A DNA stretch of 64,000 nucleotides from Ectopseudomonas alcaliphila (GTDB lineage Bacteria > Pseudomonadota > Gammaproteobacteria > Pseudomonadales > Pseudomonadaceae): positions 1,240,001-1,304,000 of the forward strand of contig NZ_FNAE01000001.1 in the NCBI RefSeq assembly GCF_900101755.1, given 5' to 3'. Below the pieces are notes generated by a model. That model was given only the letters and a program-made list of their open reading frames with translations, made no database searches and was not told where the DNA came from. Each line of letters begins with the position of its first letter. The first letter of the stretch is position 1. This document shows, in pieces, positions 20,175 to 30,947 of the stretch. A program made the translations under genes and the position numbers.

Positions 20175-21223
20175 AGGCTGCGCCCTCGCGCCAGGATCAG
20201 AGCGATAAACAGCGGCACACCGACCACGGCAGTCACCAACCCCACCGGCAGGATCACCCCAGGCAGCAGCGCGCGGCTGGCCAGGGACGCCAGCGACAGC
20301 AACAGAGCACCGGCCAGTGCGCTGCCGGGCAAATAGAAGCGGTGATCCTCTCCCAGTAACAGACGCGCCACATGCGGCCCGACCAGACCGATAAAGCCGA
20401 CCTCGCCAACGAAGGCCGTGGCCACGCCGGTGAGCAGGCTGACCCGCAACAGCACGAAGGTGCGCAGGCGGCCAACGCGAATGCCCAGACTGCGTGCCTG
20501 CTCCTCGCCGCCACGCAGGCTGGTCATGGCCCAGGCCTGGCGCAGCGCAAGCGTCAGGCACACGGCAAGCACCACGGCCACCAGTGCCACCCGCTGCAGA
20601 TCGGCACGCGCCAGACTGCCCAACGTCCAGAACACGATCTGCTGCAGCGCATCGGCATCGGCGAGAAACTGCAGCAACCCGACCAGCGCATTGAGCCCGA
20701 ACAACAGGGCGATACCGAACAGCACCAGGGTGTGCAGCGCCTCGCCCAGCACCCGCGCTACCAGAAGCAGCAACAGGCAGGAGATGAAGGCGCAGACGAA
20801 GGCCGCCAGCGGCAGCAGCAGATCGGCGCCGAGCCCGGCCAGATTGGGCCGCAGCAGAATCACCAGCGCCGCGCCGAGAGTCGCCGCCGCACCTACGCCC
20901 AGAGTGAAGGGGCTGGCCAGGGGGTTGTTCAGCGCCGTCTGCATCTCCGCGCCGGCCAGGCCCAGGCTGGCGCCCACCACCAGCGCCATCAGCGCGTAAG
21001 GCACGCGGATCTCGAGAATGATCACCGCCTGCGCCGCGTCCAGCTGCTGCGGCTGCAGCAACCCGCGCGCCACGTCCCACCAGCTCAGGCCAGCCGGGCC
21101 GGTGGCCAGATCGGCGATGAAACTGGCCAGCAGCAACGCCGCCAGCGCACCCAGGCAGGCCCAGCGCCGCCATAGCGTGCGGCGATAGGCGCGACCCAGC
21201 GCCTGCATGGTCTGCGCACTCAC
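20171..21223 (-). CDS. FecCD-type ABC transporter permease
   Basis: A 350-residue permease with about ten hydrophobic segments. Family marks are LEIRVPYALMALVVGASLGLAGAEMQ near residues 70-95 and VGEVGFIGLVGPHVARLLLG near 270-290, the ATPase-coupling loop. The start is GTG at 21223, overlapping the stop of the binding-protein gene (GTGA), so the two are coupled. Only one permease gene is present, so the importer probably uses a homodimer as in the BtuC/HmuU type. Substrate is a ferric siderophore or haem-like compound by family and context. Confidence 0.92.
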   Translation of the reverse strand: MSAQTMQALGRAYRRTLWRRWACLGALAALLLASFIADLATGPAGLSWWDVARGLLQPQQLDAAQAVIILEIRVPYALMALVVGASLGLAGAEMQTALNNPLASPFTLGVGAAATLGAALVILLRPNLAGLGADLLLPLAAFVCAFISCLLLLLVARVLGEALHTLVLFGIALLFGLNALVGLLQFLADADALQQIVFWTLGSLARADLQRVALVAVVLAVCLTLALRQAWAMTSLRGGEEQARSLGIRVGRLRTFVLLRVSLLTGVATAFVGEVGFIGLVGPHVARLLLGEDHRFYLPGSALAGALLLSLASLASRALLPGVILPVGLVTAVVGVPLFIALILARGRSL

Positions 21224-22335
21224 AGGCTGATCCAGTACTGGCCGTCCAGCGCCACCGGCTGGAACTCACGATAGAAGCGCTCCAAGGTGCGCTGCGGATC
21301 GAGATCGGCAAAGGCTTCGGGGTGCAGCCACTTGGCGAATACCTGCACCGCCACCACGTTGAACGGGCTGTTGTAGAAGCCATGCCAGATGGCATGTGCT
21401 CTGCCCTCGCGCACGGCGCTCAGGTGCTGCAGACCGCCACGCCCAAGCAGCCGTCTGAGCGAGGCCTGCGCCGCATCCGCCGCCACGCCCGGCCCCAGGG
21501 CGATATAGGTCGCGCCTTCGGCCAGGCTGTCGGCCGAGCCCACGGCGCTGGCGATATACAGCTCGGGCGGTTGGCTGAGCAGCAGTTCCAGACTAAGGGT
21601 GCCGGCATGGCCGGGCAGGCGCTCGCGGGCGATATTGTCGCCGCCGGCCTCGGCCAGCAGATCGGCGAACATGCCGCGCGCCATGCTTTCGCAGCAGCCA
21701 TCGCCAAGGCCGGCGCGACTGTGCAGAAATACCTTGGGCGCGGCGCCTTGCGGCAAGCGCTCGCGCACCGCGGCCAGCGCCTCGGCATGCGCCGCGTTGA
21801 ACGCCTCGGCACGTGCCTCACGGCCCAGGGCCTGGCCGAGCAGGGTCATGCTGCGCGGCGTATTGGTCAGCGGCTGCTCGCGAAAGTCGACGAACAGCAC
21901 CGCCACCCCGGCGCGCTGCAACTGCTCGATCAGCCGGCCCTGGCTGCTGTCCGGACCATGCCCGGAGAGGCTGAAGATGGCCAGATCCGGGCGCAATGTC
22001 AGTACCTGCTCCAGGCTGAAGGTATCGGCCGCACCCTGGCCGATACGCGGCACGCTGGCCAGTTCGGCAAAGGCCTGCTGGTATTGCCGCGCGCTGCCCG
22101 GATCGACCAGCGCCAGGTCGGCCGGCATGCCCACCAGACGCTCCAGCAGGTGCTCGCCTTCGAGAATGGCCAGCACCGGCAGCAGACGGCCTTCACCCAG
22201 CACGATGCGCTCGACCCGCTCGGGCACCTCGACCTCACGCCCGGCCAGATCGCTCAGCACTTGCGCCTGCACCGGGGCCAGCAACGCCAGCCCCAGCAAT
22301 ACCGCAACGATTGCTCGCCCCATCAGATTCGCCAT
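21220..22335 (-). CDS. ABC transporter periplasmic iron-siderophore binding protein
   Basis: A 371-residue TroA/FecB-type binding protein with a signal peptide (AIVAVLLGLALLAPVQA, cleavage near residue 24). The mature start LSDLAGREVEVPERVERIVL is the classic first strand of this fold, and the motif GDGCCESMARGMFADLLAEAGGDNIA lies in the second lobe. Two starts are possible, 22335 and 22323; both keep the signal peptide and overlap the receptor stop by 13 or 1 nt. It would carry a ligand from the TonB receptor to the permease. The exact ligand is unknown. Confidence 0.9.
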   Translation of the reverse strand: MANLMGRAIVAVLLGLALLAPVQAQVLSDLAGREVEVPERVERIVLGEGRLLPVLAILEGEHLLERLVGMPADLALVDPGSARQYQQAFAELASVPRIGQGAADTFSLEQVLTLRPDLAIFSLSGHGPDSSQGRLIEQLQRAGVAVLFVDFREQPLTNTPRSMTLLGQALGREARAEAFNAAHAEALAAVRERLPQGAAPKVFLHSRAGLGDGCCESMARGMFADLLAEAGGDNIARERLPGHAGTLSLELLLSQPPELYIASAVGSADSLAEGATYIALGPGVAADAAQASLRRLLGRGGLQHLSAVREGRAHAIWHGFYNSPFNVVAVQVFAKWLHPEAFADLDPQRTLERFYREFQPVALDGQYWISL

Positions 22336-24272
22336 GCCAGGCCCAGACGCAGCTCACGCCCTGGCTCGTAAGAGCCACGGATGCCCTCGTAGTCCGGAAT
22401 GTGCTCGAAATCCTCGTTGCTGGCGTGATCCAGGTACTGCTTGTCGAGCAGGTTCTTCAGGGTCAGGGTCACGGTCAGGCTTTCAGGCACGGCCTGCCAT
22501 TCGGCATACAGGTCATGCACGCCATAGCCTGGCTTGGACACGTCGCCGACGCCGGTATGCAGGGTGTCGATGCCACGCACGAAGCGGCCCTGCCAGCCGA
22601 GGCTGAGGCTATCGCTGGCGCGATAGTCGGCGAAGCTGGTCCAGGTGTCGCCTAGGCTGGTACCCAGGCCGTTGTATTCGTAGACGTTGAGGCGCTCGCC
22701 ATCCAGACGCGCCTCGTTGCGGTGGTAGCTCAGGCCCAGGCTGAGCTGCTGCCAGTGGTAGGCGGTGCTGAGCAGCAGGCCCTTGCTCTTCAGGTCGCCG
22801 ACGTTCTCATACAGGTTTGGCCGGCCGATGGGGTCGGCGATGGCATCCTTGATCCGAGTGACGTAGGCCTTGCCGTTCAGCTCCCAGCCGCCGGCGCGGT
22901 AGTCGAAGCCGATCTCGTCGGTACGCGCCTTTTCCGCCTTCAGATCCGGGTCATTGCCGGAGCTGTCCATCTTGAACGCATCACGCACCTGCGGCCCGCG
23001 CAGTGCGCGCGCCTGGCCGGCGAAGACGGCCAGCTCGGGCGTCAGTTGGTAGCGCAGGCCGAGGTTGGGGCTGACGCCCTCCTCGGTGAAGTTCTGCTTG
23101 TCGCGGTCATCGAGCTTGTAGCGGTCGTAGCGCAGGCCGGCGTCGAGCTGCAGGCGCGAGGTGATCTGGTAGCGGTCCTGCAGATAGAGGCCGAGCACTT
23201 CGCCGTCCTCGTGGTCCAGCTCGCGGTCGCCGGCCGGGCCGAGGGTGGTGCGGTCATCGCGCAAGTCGACGCCATAGGTCAGCTGGTGGGCGCCGAGGCG
23301 GCTGGTATTGCGCAGGTCGAAGCCGGTGCTGCGGGTATCACCGATGTAGAGACCGAAGCGGCCGTCCTGCTCCAGCTCGTTGGTGGTGTGATAGGTGGTC
23401 AGCTCGACATCCAGCAGGTCGTTGTTCACCGGCTGCCAGGCGTAGTTGAGCGTCCAGGTCTCGCGCTCGGTGCTCAGCGGATACAGACGGTTGAAGCTGC
23501 TCGGGATCCACTGCGGGCGCTGGCTGCGCTCGCCTTCGTCGATGCGCTTCTCGTAACTCAGGCGCAGCGTCTGCTCGTCGCTGAGCTTGCCCACCAGCTT
23601 GGCGAAACCGAGCTTCTGCCGCGCAGCGGTGCCGAGCACGTCGTCGTTTCTGCCGTCCTCGTAGTCGTTCTGATCCTGGTAGGTGGTCATGGCCAGCGCC
23701 GACCAGTTCTGGTTGAAACGGCCGAACACGCTGGCGCTGCTCTTGTAGCCTTCGCCATTGCTGAAATAGCCGGTCTTGAGCAGCGCACCGAGCTGCTCGC
23801 CGTCGCGCAGCAGGTCGTCCGGGTCCTTGGTGACGAAGCGGATCGCACCGCCCAGCGCGCCCGGTCCGGCGGTCGCGTCGCCGGTGCCGGCCTGCACCTC
23901 GGCGCGTTTGAGCAGCTCAGGCTCGATACCGATACGGCCGGTGTGGTGGAAGGTCTGCCCGGGCTGGCTGGCACCGTCGATGCTAATGTTCAGCAGGGTG
24001 TCTTCCAGGCCGCGCAGGTAGAGCTTCTGCGCCACGCCGGGGCCGCCGGCCACGGACACCTCGGGGTTGGACTCGAACACTTCCTGCAGGTCGCTGGCCT
24101 GGTAGCGCTGCAACTGCTCGGCCTCGACGCTCTCGTTGCGGTCGATGGCCGCTGCGGTGATCTCCTGCGCCTGCAACTCCAGCGCGGCATCGGCGCCGTG
24201 CGCCTGCGCGGCGAGCAGACTACCGAAGGTAATGGCGCCGAGCAGACTCAGGCGATAAGGGCAGTGCGGCAT
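22323..24272 (-). CDS. TonB-dependent outer-membrane receptor
   Basis: A 649-residue TonB receptor, shorter than most siderophore receptors and nearer to the haem/cobalamin size class. The signal peptide ends near residue 26 (AQAHG/ADA). The plug has FESNPEVSVAGGPGVAQKLYLRG and LLKRAEVQAGTGDATAGPGALGGAIRF, and the barrel ends in LGLAWRI. The haem-receptor FRAP/NPNL pair is not evident; the corresponding stretch reads ALRGPQVRDAF. The ATG at 24272 has GGAGG. It is the first gene of an operon with the importer, has a Fur-like site upstream, and lies directly downstream of a PfeRS-like two-component system, as pfeA does in P. aeruginosa. Ligand unresolved. Confidence 0.9.
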   Translation of the reverse strand: MPHCPYRLSLLGAITFGSLLAAQAHGADAALELQAQEITAAAIDRNESVEAEQLQRYQASDLQEVFESNPEVSVAGGPGVAQKLYLRGLEDTLLNISIDGASQPGQTFHHTGRIGIEPELLKRAEVQAGTGDATAGPGALGGAIRFVTKDPDDLLRDGEQLGALLKTGYFSNGEGYKSSASVFGRFNQNWSALAMTTYQDQNDYEDGRNDDVLGTAARQKLGFAKLVGKLSDEQTLRLSYEKRIDEGERSQRPQWIPSSFNRLYPLSTERETWTLNYAWQPVNNDLLDVELTTYHTTNELEQDGRFGLYIGDTRSTGFDLRNTSRLGAHQLTYGVDLRDDRTTLGPAGDRELDHEDGEVLGLYLQDRYQITSRLQLDAGLRYDRYKLDDRDKQNFTEEGVSPNLGLRYQLTPELAVFAGQARALRGPQVRDAFKMDSSGNDPDLKAEKARTDEIGFDYRAGGWELNGKAYVTRIKDAIADPIGRPNLYENVGDLKSKGLLLSTAYHWQQLSLGLSYHRNEARLDGERLNVYEYNGLGTSLGDTWTSFADYRASDSLSLGWQGRFVRGIDTLHTGVGDVSKPGYGVHDLYAEWQAVPESLTVTLTLKNLLDKQYLDHASNEDFEHIPDYEGIRGSYEPGRELRLGLAWRI

Positions 24273-24306
24273 GATCGATCCTCCCCAGGAAAGATGTGAA
24301 TATTTC

Positions 24307-24325
24307 GCATTTGCGAATTCTCATC
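24307..24325 (-). promoter_or_regulatory. Fur-box-like site of the receptor-importer operon
   Basis: The AT-rich stretch GCATTTGCGAATTCTCATC lies 35-53 nt before the receptor start and resembles the GCGAATnATTCTCAT form of Pseudomonas Fur sites. The match to the 19-bp consensus is only moderate (about 10 of 19). Confidence 0.45.
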
Positions 24326-24360
24326 ACAAGCACCTGGACTGGGAATCACTTTTACAACTG

Positions 24361-25695
24361 TTACATCGCCGCGCGTGGCAGGCGGATGTCCATGAGCAAA
24401 CCGCCGCCGACGCGATTGCTCGCGCGAACGCTGCCGCCGGTGGCGCTGACCTGGCGCTGCGCCAGCGCCAGGCCGAGGCCGAAACCGGCACGCTCGCTGC
24501 CGCCACGGAAAAATGGCTGGAAGATACGCTCCAGCCACTGCTCGGCTACGCCCGGCCCCTGGTCGGCAACCTGCAACAGCCAGGCATCGCCCTCCTCGCT
24601 CAGGCTGACCTCGATCTGGCCGCCTGCCGGCGTGTGATCCAACGCATTGCGCACCACGTTCTCGATGGCCTGGCCCAGCGCCCGGCTGCTGCTGCCATGT
24701 AGCGGCGCGCTGTCGGGCATCTGGCAGAGAACCTGCCGATCCGGGTACTCAAAACGCGCATCGTCGAGGATGCTGTCGAGCAGTTCGGACAGGTCCAGGT
24801 TCTCGTCACGCAGCTCCGGGCGTTCGTTCTCCAGCCAGCTCAGGGTCAGGGCATCCTCGACCAGACGACGCATGCCGGCGCAGTCGTCGCGGATACGTTC
24901 GAGCAACTGGCGCTGGCCGCCATCCTGCTCGGCCAGGCTCACCGCCATCTCGATGCGCGTCAGCGGCGTGCGCAGCTCGTGGGACATATCCGCCAGACGC
25001 TGACGCTGGTCGATGATCAGTTGCCCGGTGCGCGCGGCCATGGCGTCGAAGGTCTCGGCCAGGCGCGCCAGCTCGTCGTTGCGCGAGCCCAGCAGCGAGC
25101 GCACGCGCACGTCCAGGCGGCCATCGCTGAACTGCCGGGTGGCCTGCTCCAGGCGACCGAGCGGCTGCATCAGGTGGCGATAGAGCACCAGGCAGACGAT
25201 CAGCATCAGCACCAGCGGCACCACCAGTTGCAGCAGCAACTTGGCGTAATGCCAGTTGAGGCCGGGGCGCATGCGCTGCGGCAGGATGATCAGGAAGTGG
25301 GTCCGGCCGTCGGCGAACGGCAGGTCCATGATCGGGTTTTCCTGGAAGTACAGGTGGATCTTCCAGCTCACGTCGCGGCCCAGGCCGAAGCCCTCCTGGA
25401 AGCGCTCGGTGAGCACGCTGCCGGCCAGCGGTCGCACGTCGGACTCGACCACCGCCGCCCAGGTCTGCTCCTGCTGCTGCAGGGTGGTCAGCCAGCGTGC
25501 CAGCGCCTCATGATCGCCAGCGCGGTACATCGCCTCGGCCTGCTCGCCGTAGTGGCGCAGGGTGCGCTGGTGCTCGGCATCGATGAAGCTCATGCGCTCC
25601 TCGGTCTGCCAGGCTACGCGGGCGATGATCCAGAACAGCAGCACGCTGCCCAGGCCGATGACCAGGCACAGCTTCCAGAACAGACGGTGATTCAT
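24361..25695 (-). CDS. Sensor histidine kinase, PfeS/PirS-like
   Basis: A 444-residue membrane sensor. It has a first helix at about residues 8-28, a periplasmic domain of about 130 residues, a second helix near 160-180 (LVVPLVLMLIVCLVLY), HAMP, then the H-box MSHELRTPLTRIEM near residue 240 and the ATP-binding domain with NVVRNALDHTP, DQGPGVAEQWLERIF and GFGLGLALAQR. Its start overlaps the regulator stop (ATGA). Gene order regulator-sensor-TonB receptor copies pfeR-pfeS-pfeA, where PfeS detects a periplasmic ferric-siderophore. I infer the same job here; the periplasmic ligand is unknown. Confidence 0.88.
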   Translation of the reverse strand: MNHRLFWKLCLVIGLGSVLLFWIIARVAWQTEERMSFIDAEHQRTLRHYGEQAEAMYRAGDHEALARWLTTLQQQEQTWAAVVESDVRPLAGSVLTERFQEGFGLGRDVSWKIHLYFQENPIMDLPFADGRTHFLIILPQRMRPGLNWHYAKLLLQLVVPLVLMLIVCLVLYRHLMQPLGRLEQATRQFSDGRLDVRVRSLLGSRNDELARLAETFDAMAARTGQLIIDQRQRLADMSHELRTPLTRIEMAVSLAEQDGGQRQLLERIRDDCAGMRRLVEDALTLSWLENERPELRDENLDLSELLDSILDDARFEYPDRQVLCQMPDSAPLHGSSSRALGQAIENVVRNALDHTPAGGQIEVSLSEEGDAWLLQVADQGPGVAEQWLERIFQPFFRGGSERAGFGLGLALAQRQVSATGGSVRASNRVGGGLLMDIRLPRAAM

Positions 25696-26390
25696 GTGAA
25701 GGCGTAACCGCGGCCGTGCAGGGTCTGTAGTCGGTCGGCGCCGAGGCCGGCTTCGGCCAGGCGACGACGGATGCGGCTGACGTGCATGTCCAGGCTGCGG
25801 TCGTACTGGCTGTACTCGCGCTCCAGCGCCATGCGGTACAGGTAGGGTTTGCTCAGCGCCTCGCCGCGATGGCTGACCAGCAACCAGAGCAGGCGGAATT
25901 GCAGCGGCGTCAGCGTCAGGTCGCAGTCACCGACCCGCGCCTGCTGGGCGTGGCGGTCCAGGTGCAGTTCGTCGACCTGCAACTGCTGCGCCTGGCCGCC
26001 GCGCGCGTTCTCCTGGGGGCGCGTGCGGCGCAGCACGGCGTCGATGCGCAGTTGCAGTTCGGTGATGTTGAAGGGCTTGGGCAAGTAGTCATCGGCACCG
26101 TGGCGCAGGCCGCGAATGCGCTCTTCCTCGGCGCCACAGGCGGTGAGCATGATCACCGGCGTCTGCTGCTGCTCACGCAGGCGACGCAGCACGGAAAAGC
26201 CGTTGACGTCCGGCAGCATCACGTCGAGCAGAAGTAGGTCCGGCGCCTCGCGCAGCGCCGTCTCCAACCCCGACTCGCCCAGGTGACAGGCACTGATGGC
26301 ATAGCCCTGACCGCGCAGCAGCTCGCCGAGCTGGGCGGCCAGGGTGCGATCGTCCTCGACGATCAGGATACGGGCCAGGCTGGCGGTCAT
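25692..26390 (-). CDS. OmpR-family response regulator, PfeR/PirR-like
   Basis: A 232-residue regulator with a receiver domain (VEDD near the N-terminus, phosphorylated Asp in LLLLDVMLPDVNG, Thr in MLTACG, Lys in LPKPFN) and a C-terminal winged helix (LTPLQFRLLWLLVSHRGEAL ... VSRIRRRLAE). I use the ATG at 26390; a TTG six codons upstream is also open. A strong Fur-like site lies 24-42 nt upstream of the ATG, so the system is itself iron repressed. It most likely activates the TonB receptor operon downstream when the cognate ligand is present. Confidence 0.9.
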   Translation of the reverse strand: MTASLARILIVEDDRTLAAQLGELLRGQGYAISACHLGESGLETALREAPDLLLLDVMLPDVNGFSVLRRLREQQQTPVIMLTACGAEEERIRGLRHGADDYLPKPFNITELQLRIDAVLRRTRPQENARGGQAQQLQVDELHLDRHAQQARVGDCDLTLTPLQFRLLWLLVSHRGEALSKPYLYRMALEREYSQYDRSLDMHVSRIRRRLAEAGLGADRLQTLHGRGYAFT

Positions 26391-26413
26391 GTCGGCTACT
26401 CGGGGCAATTAAG

Positions 26414-26432
26414 GCGAATGATTCTCATATAT
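26414..26432 (-). promoter_or_regulatory. Fur-box-like site of the two-component system
   Basis: GCGAATGATTCTCATATAT is a good match to Fur sites of Pseudomonas iron genes and to the core AATGAT-N-TCAT arrangement. It sits just upstream of the response-regulator start. Confidence 0.7.
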
Positions 26433-26480
26433 AAAAACCACTTCGGCAACTTCGCCCCGCACGGCGCATCTTGCTCGGGG

Positions 26481-29012
26481 TCAATAGACGTCGCGGCGAT
26501 AGCGCCCTTCCTCGACCAACTCCTGTACCGTCGCGTCGCCAAGCAGCTCGCGCAACGCCGCATCGACACCACCGGCCATGCCCTGCAGGCTGCCGCAGAC
26601 GTAGATCGCCGCGCCCTCGTTCAGCCAGGCATGCAGGCGCTCGCCCTGTTCGCGCAGCAGATCCTGCACGTAGCGCTTGTCGGCCTGATCGCGAGAAAAC
26701 ACCAGATCCAGATGCTGCAGCTCACCTGCCGCCAGCGCCGCCTGCAGCTCATCGCCACAGAAGAAGTCGCAGGTCCGGTTACGCTCGCCGAACAGCAACC
26801 AGTTGCGCCCCTGCCCGGCCAGTGCGCGCGCGCGCAGCAGCGAACGCAGCCCGGCCAGGCCGGTGCCATTGCCGATCAGAATCAGTGGGCGGTCATCGTC
26901 CGGCAGATGGAACCCGCTGTTGCGCCGTAGCCGCGCCAGCAACTGGCCGCCTACGGGCAAATGCTCGGTCAGCCAGCCGGAACCCAGGCCAAGGCTGCCG
27001 TCGGTCTGCACGGCCTGGCGCACGATAAGTTGCAGCACACCATCGGCCGCCACCGAAGCGATGGAGTATTCCCGCGTGCCCAGCGGCACCAGCGCTTCGA
27101 CCAGCGCCTGGGCATGCAGCCCGACCAGATGGGCGAAGCTGTCCGGCAACTGGCGTTCGGCCAGGGCTTCGCGCAGGCTCATCGCCTGGCCATCGAGCGT
27201 CACCGGCTCGAAGCCGTCGAAACCGGAGTGCTGCAGCCAGGCCAGCACGCGCGCAGAGGCATGGCGTGGATGAATTTCCAGGATGTCGCCGGCCTGCCAG
27301 GTGATCTGCGCAGCCGGCGTCAGGCCGAGGAAGAACACCGGCGCGCCCTGACTGCCAGGGTTGAGCAAACGCCGCTCGACCAGCGTCCAGCTCTGCCAGG
27401 GCGCCTGTTCGAAACGAATCGGCGCGGCGCCGGTCAGCTCGCTCAATTTCTGCTGCCATTGCTGCAGAGCAGCCTGGTCGGCGCCGTCGACCTCAACGCT
27501 GTCGAACAGGCGCTGCGCGCCCTGCAAACCCAGCCAGTCGTTGATCCGTCGGGCGAAGCCGCAGAAGTGCTGGTACTGCCGGTCACCCAGCGCCAGCACG
27601 GCATAGCTCAGTTGTTCGAGCGGCACCGAGCCGCCGAGCACCTTGCGCTCGAAGCCCTGCGCGGCGTCCGGCGCCTCACCATCACCAAAGGTGCTGACCA
27701 CGAAAAGCGCCTTCTGCGTCTGGCGCAGGCTGTCGGCATCGACACGCGACAGCGGCTCGACCCGCACCGGGATGCCGGCGGCCTGCAACTGCCCGGCGCT
27801 CTGCCAGGCCAGCTGCTCGGCGAAACCGCTCTGGCTGGCGAAGCCGACCAACCAGCCTTCGCCCGTGTCAGCGTCTTTCAACGCACCGCGTGCCGCCAGC
27901 GCCGCGCGCTTCTTGCGCCGGCGATCCAGGTACAGCAGCCAGCCGGTGATGAAGAACAGCGGCATGGCGCCAGTGGCCAGCATCATCAGGATACGGCCCG
28001 GCATACCGAAGTATTCGCCGACATGCAGGGCATAGACGCTGGCCAGCAATTGCGCCTTGAAGCTCTTCTCGGCGTAGCGTTCATGGCGGCTGACTTCGCC
28101 GCTTTTCGGGTCGATCTGAAACTGGTTGATGGCGCGCACATGCTCGGCGCCATCGAGCATGTAGAAGACGGTCGCCGGCTGTCCGGCAACCGGCGGCAGG
28201 CGCAGATTCCAGGCCAGCAGCTTGGGTCCGGCGGCCTGCTGGATGCTCTGCCACACGGCGTCGTAGTCGACTTCGGGAGCGGCGCCATTGGGCGCTTCAC
28301 GACCACCGCGACCACGCCCTTCAGCGCGCTTTTCCGGTGGCGTATCGGAGAGCATGCGTGTCAGCCCCTCGCGATACCAGTCATAGGACCAGTACAGCCC
28401 CGTGAGCCCGGCGCAGAGGTAGAACAGCAGCGCCCAGGTGCCGGCAACTGCGTGCAGATCCCAATTGAAGCTGCGGCCCTTCTTCTTCCAGTCCAGGGTC
28501 AGCCAGGTGCGCCAACTGAGCGCCTTGCGCGGCCAACGCAGATAGAGGCCGGACAAGCAGAAGAAAATCAGCGCCAGGGTGCTGGCAGCCGTGATCTGCT
28601 TGCCCACCTCGCCCATGGACAGGAAGCGGTGCAGCATCAGCATCAACTGGAAGAAGTCCTGGCCGATCGGCTTGGCCAGCACCTCACCGGTGTAAGGGTC
28701 GAAGACGATGCGCGGCCCGCGCCGCTCACCCGGTAGTGGAGAAAGAAAGGCCATGCCCGGCCCGTCATGCCGCCCGTCAACCCACAATCCGGTGACACGG
28801 TCAGCGGTGGCAGCCTCGATCCGCGCAGCCAGCTCGCCTGGCGTGAGATGCCCCTGCGCGCTGGGCTGGATCTGCCAGCGCTCGGCATTGATCGCCCGGG
28901 TTATCTCGCCCTCGAAGCTATAAAGAGCACCGGTGATCCCCATGACAGCCAGCACCAGGCCGGCGCTGATGCCGAAGAACCAGTGCAACTGGAAGATGAT
29001 TTTCTTGAACAC
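26481..29012 (-). CDS. PiuB-like PepSY-flavodoxin-FAD/NAD(P) reductase
   Basis: An 843-residue inner-membrane redox protein. The first 370 residues form a PepSY-associated TM domain ([19 protein letters not shown], a His-rich set of helices including LMLHRF and [10 protein letters not shown]). Next come a flavodoxin-like domain ([19 protein letters not shown]), an FAD-binding region (TREYSIAS) and an NAD(P) domain ([17 protein letters not shown], ending in GRYRRDVY). Such fusions reduce ferric siderophores or periplasmic partners using cytosolic NAD(P)H. It resembles PA4513/PiuB of P. aeruginosa by memory. I chose GTG at 29012, before FKKIIFQ; another GTG at 29039 is open. A Fur-like site lies about 50 nt upstream. 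Confidence 0.88.
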   Translation of the reverse strand: MFKKIIFQLHWFFGISAGLVLAVMGITGALYSFEGEITRAINAERWQIQPSAQGHLTPGELAARIEAATADRVTGLWVDGRHDGPGMAFLSPLPGERRGPRIVFDPYTGEVLAKPIGQDFFQLMLMLHRFLSMGEVGKQITAASTLALIFFCLSGLYLRWPRKALSWRTWLTLDWKKKGRSFNWDLHAVAGTWALLFYLCAGLTGLYWSYDWYREGLTRMLSDTPPEKRAEGRGRGGREAPNGAAPEVDYDAVWQSIQQAAGPKLLAWNLRLPPVAGQPATVFYMLDGAEHVRAINQFQIDPKSGEVSRHERYAEKSFKAQLLASVYALHVGEYFGMPGRILMMLATGAMPLFFITGWLLYLDRRRKKRAALAARGALKDADTGEGWLVGFASQSGFAEQLAWQSAGQLQAAGIPVRVEPLSRVDADSLRQTQKALFVVSTFGDGEAPDAAQGFERKVLGGSVPLEQLSYAVLALGDRQYQHFCGFARRINDWLGLQGAQRLFDSVEVDGADQAALQQWQQKLSELTGAAPIRFEQAPWQSWTLVERRLLNPGSQGAPVFFLGLTPAAQITWQAGDILEIHPRHASARVLAWLQHSGFDGFEPVTLDGQAMSLREALAERQLPDSFAHLVGLHAQALVEALVPLGTREYSIASVAADGVLQLIVRQAVQTDGSLGLGSGWLTEHLPVGGQLLARLRRNSGFHLPDDDRPLILIGNGTGLAGLRSLLRARALAGQGRNWLLFGERNRTCDFFCGDELQAALAAGELQHLDLVFSRDQADKRYVQDLLREQGERLHAWLNEGAAIYVCGSLQGMAGGVDAALRELLGDATVQELVEEGRYRRDVY

Positions 29013-29062
29013 GACGGAGCCACCCTTACCCTGACCCACTGCGACGGGCGGCTACTCTATAT

Positions 29063-29081
29063 GGGAATAATTTTCATAACC
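29063..29081 (-). promoter_or_regulatory. Fur-box-like site of the PiuB-like gene
   Basis: GGGAATAATTTTCATAACC, within an AT-rich patch, fits the Fur motif (AATAATTTTCAT core) and sits about 50 nt before the reductase start codon. Confidence 0.68.
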
Positions 29082-29196
29082 ATTCATTTACGCGATATTT
29101 ACGCATCTGCGCATCACCTGCCGGCCCACCTCAGGTCCGTCCCACGGCAGCTCCAAAGCCGATCAGTGTCCCTCGGCCAGAGTATGCAGTTATCGG

Positions 29197-29202
29197 TATA
29201 AT
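29197..29202 (+). promoter_or_regulatory. -10 element of prfC
   Basis: A perfect TATAAT hexamer 55 nt before the prfC start. The -35 region is poor. It is the only consensus -10 box in this gap and probably drives the housekeeping prfC gene. Confidence 0.5.
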
Positions 29203-29257
29203 CGGCAGTTTTCCGGGCACCAAGGTGCCTTCAACGCTTTCATCCAGGCACGCATTC

Positions 29258-30841
<1,584 letters not shown>

Positions 30842-30852
30842 AGGCTCAAACG

Positions 30853-30926
30853 TGTAGGAGCCCGCTTGCGGGCGATCAGCTTCTGAACCACGCTTGCCCC
30901 TGATCGCCGGCAAGCCGGCTCCTACA
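30853..30926. repeat. REP pair upstream of the RAYT gene
   Basis: Two inverted REP units, GTAGGAGCCCGCTTGCGGGC type (from 30853) and the complementary GATCGCCGGCAAGCCGGCTC type (to 30926), separated by 24 nt. Each unit is a hairpin by itself. The pair starts 12 nt after prfC and ends 22 nt before the transposase start. Confidence 0.9.
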
Positions 30927-30947
30927 TTTGATAGCGAGAGACCTGGA

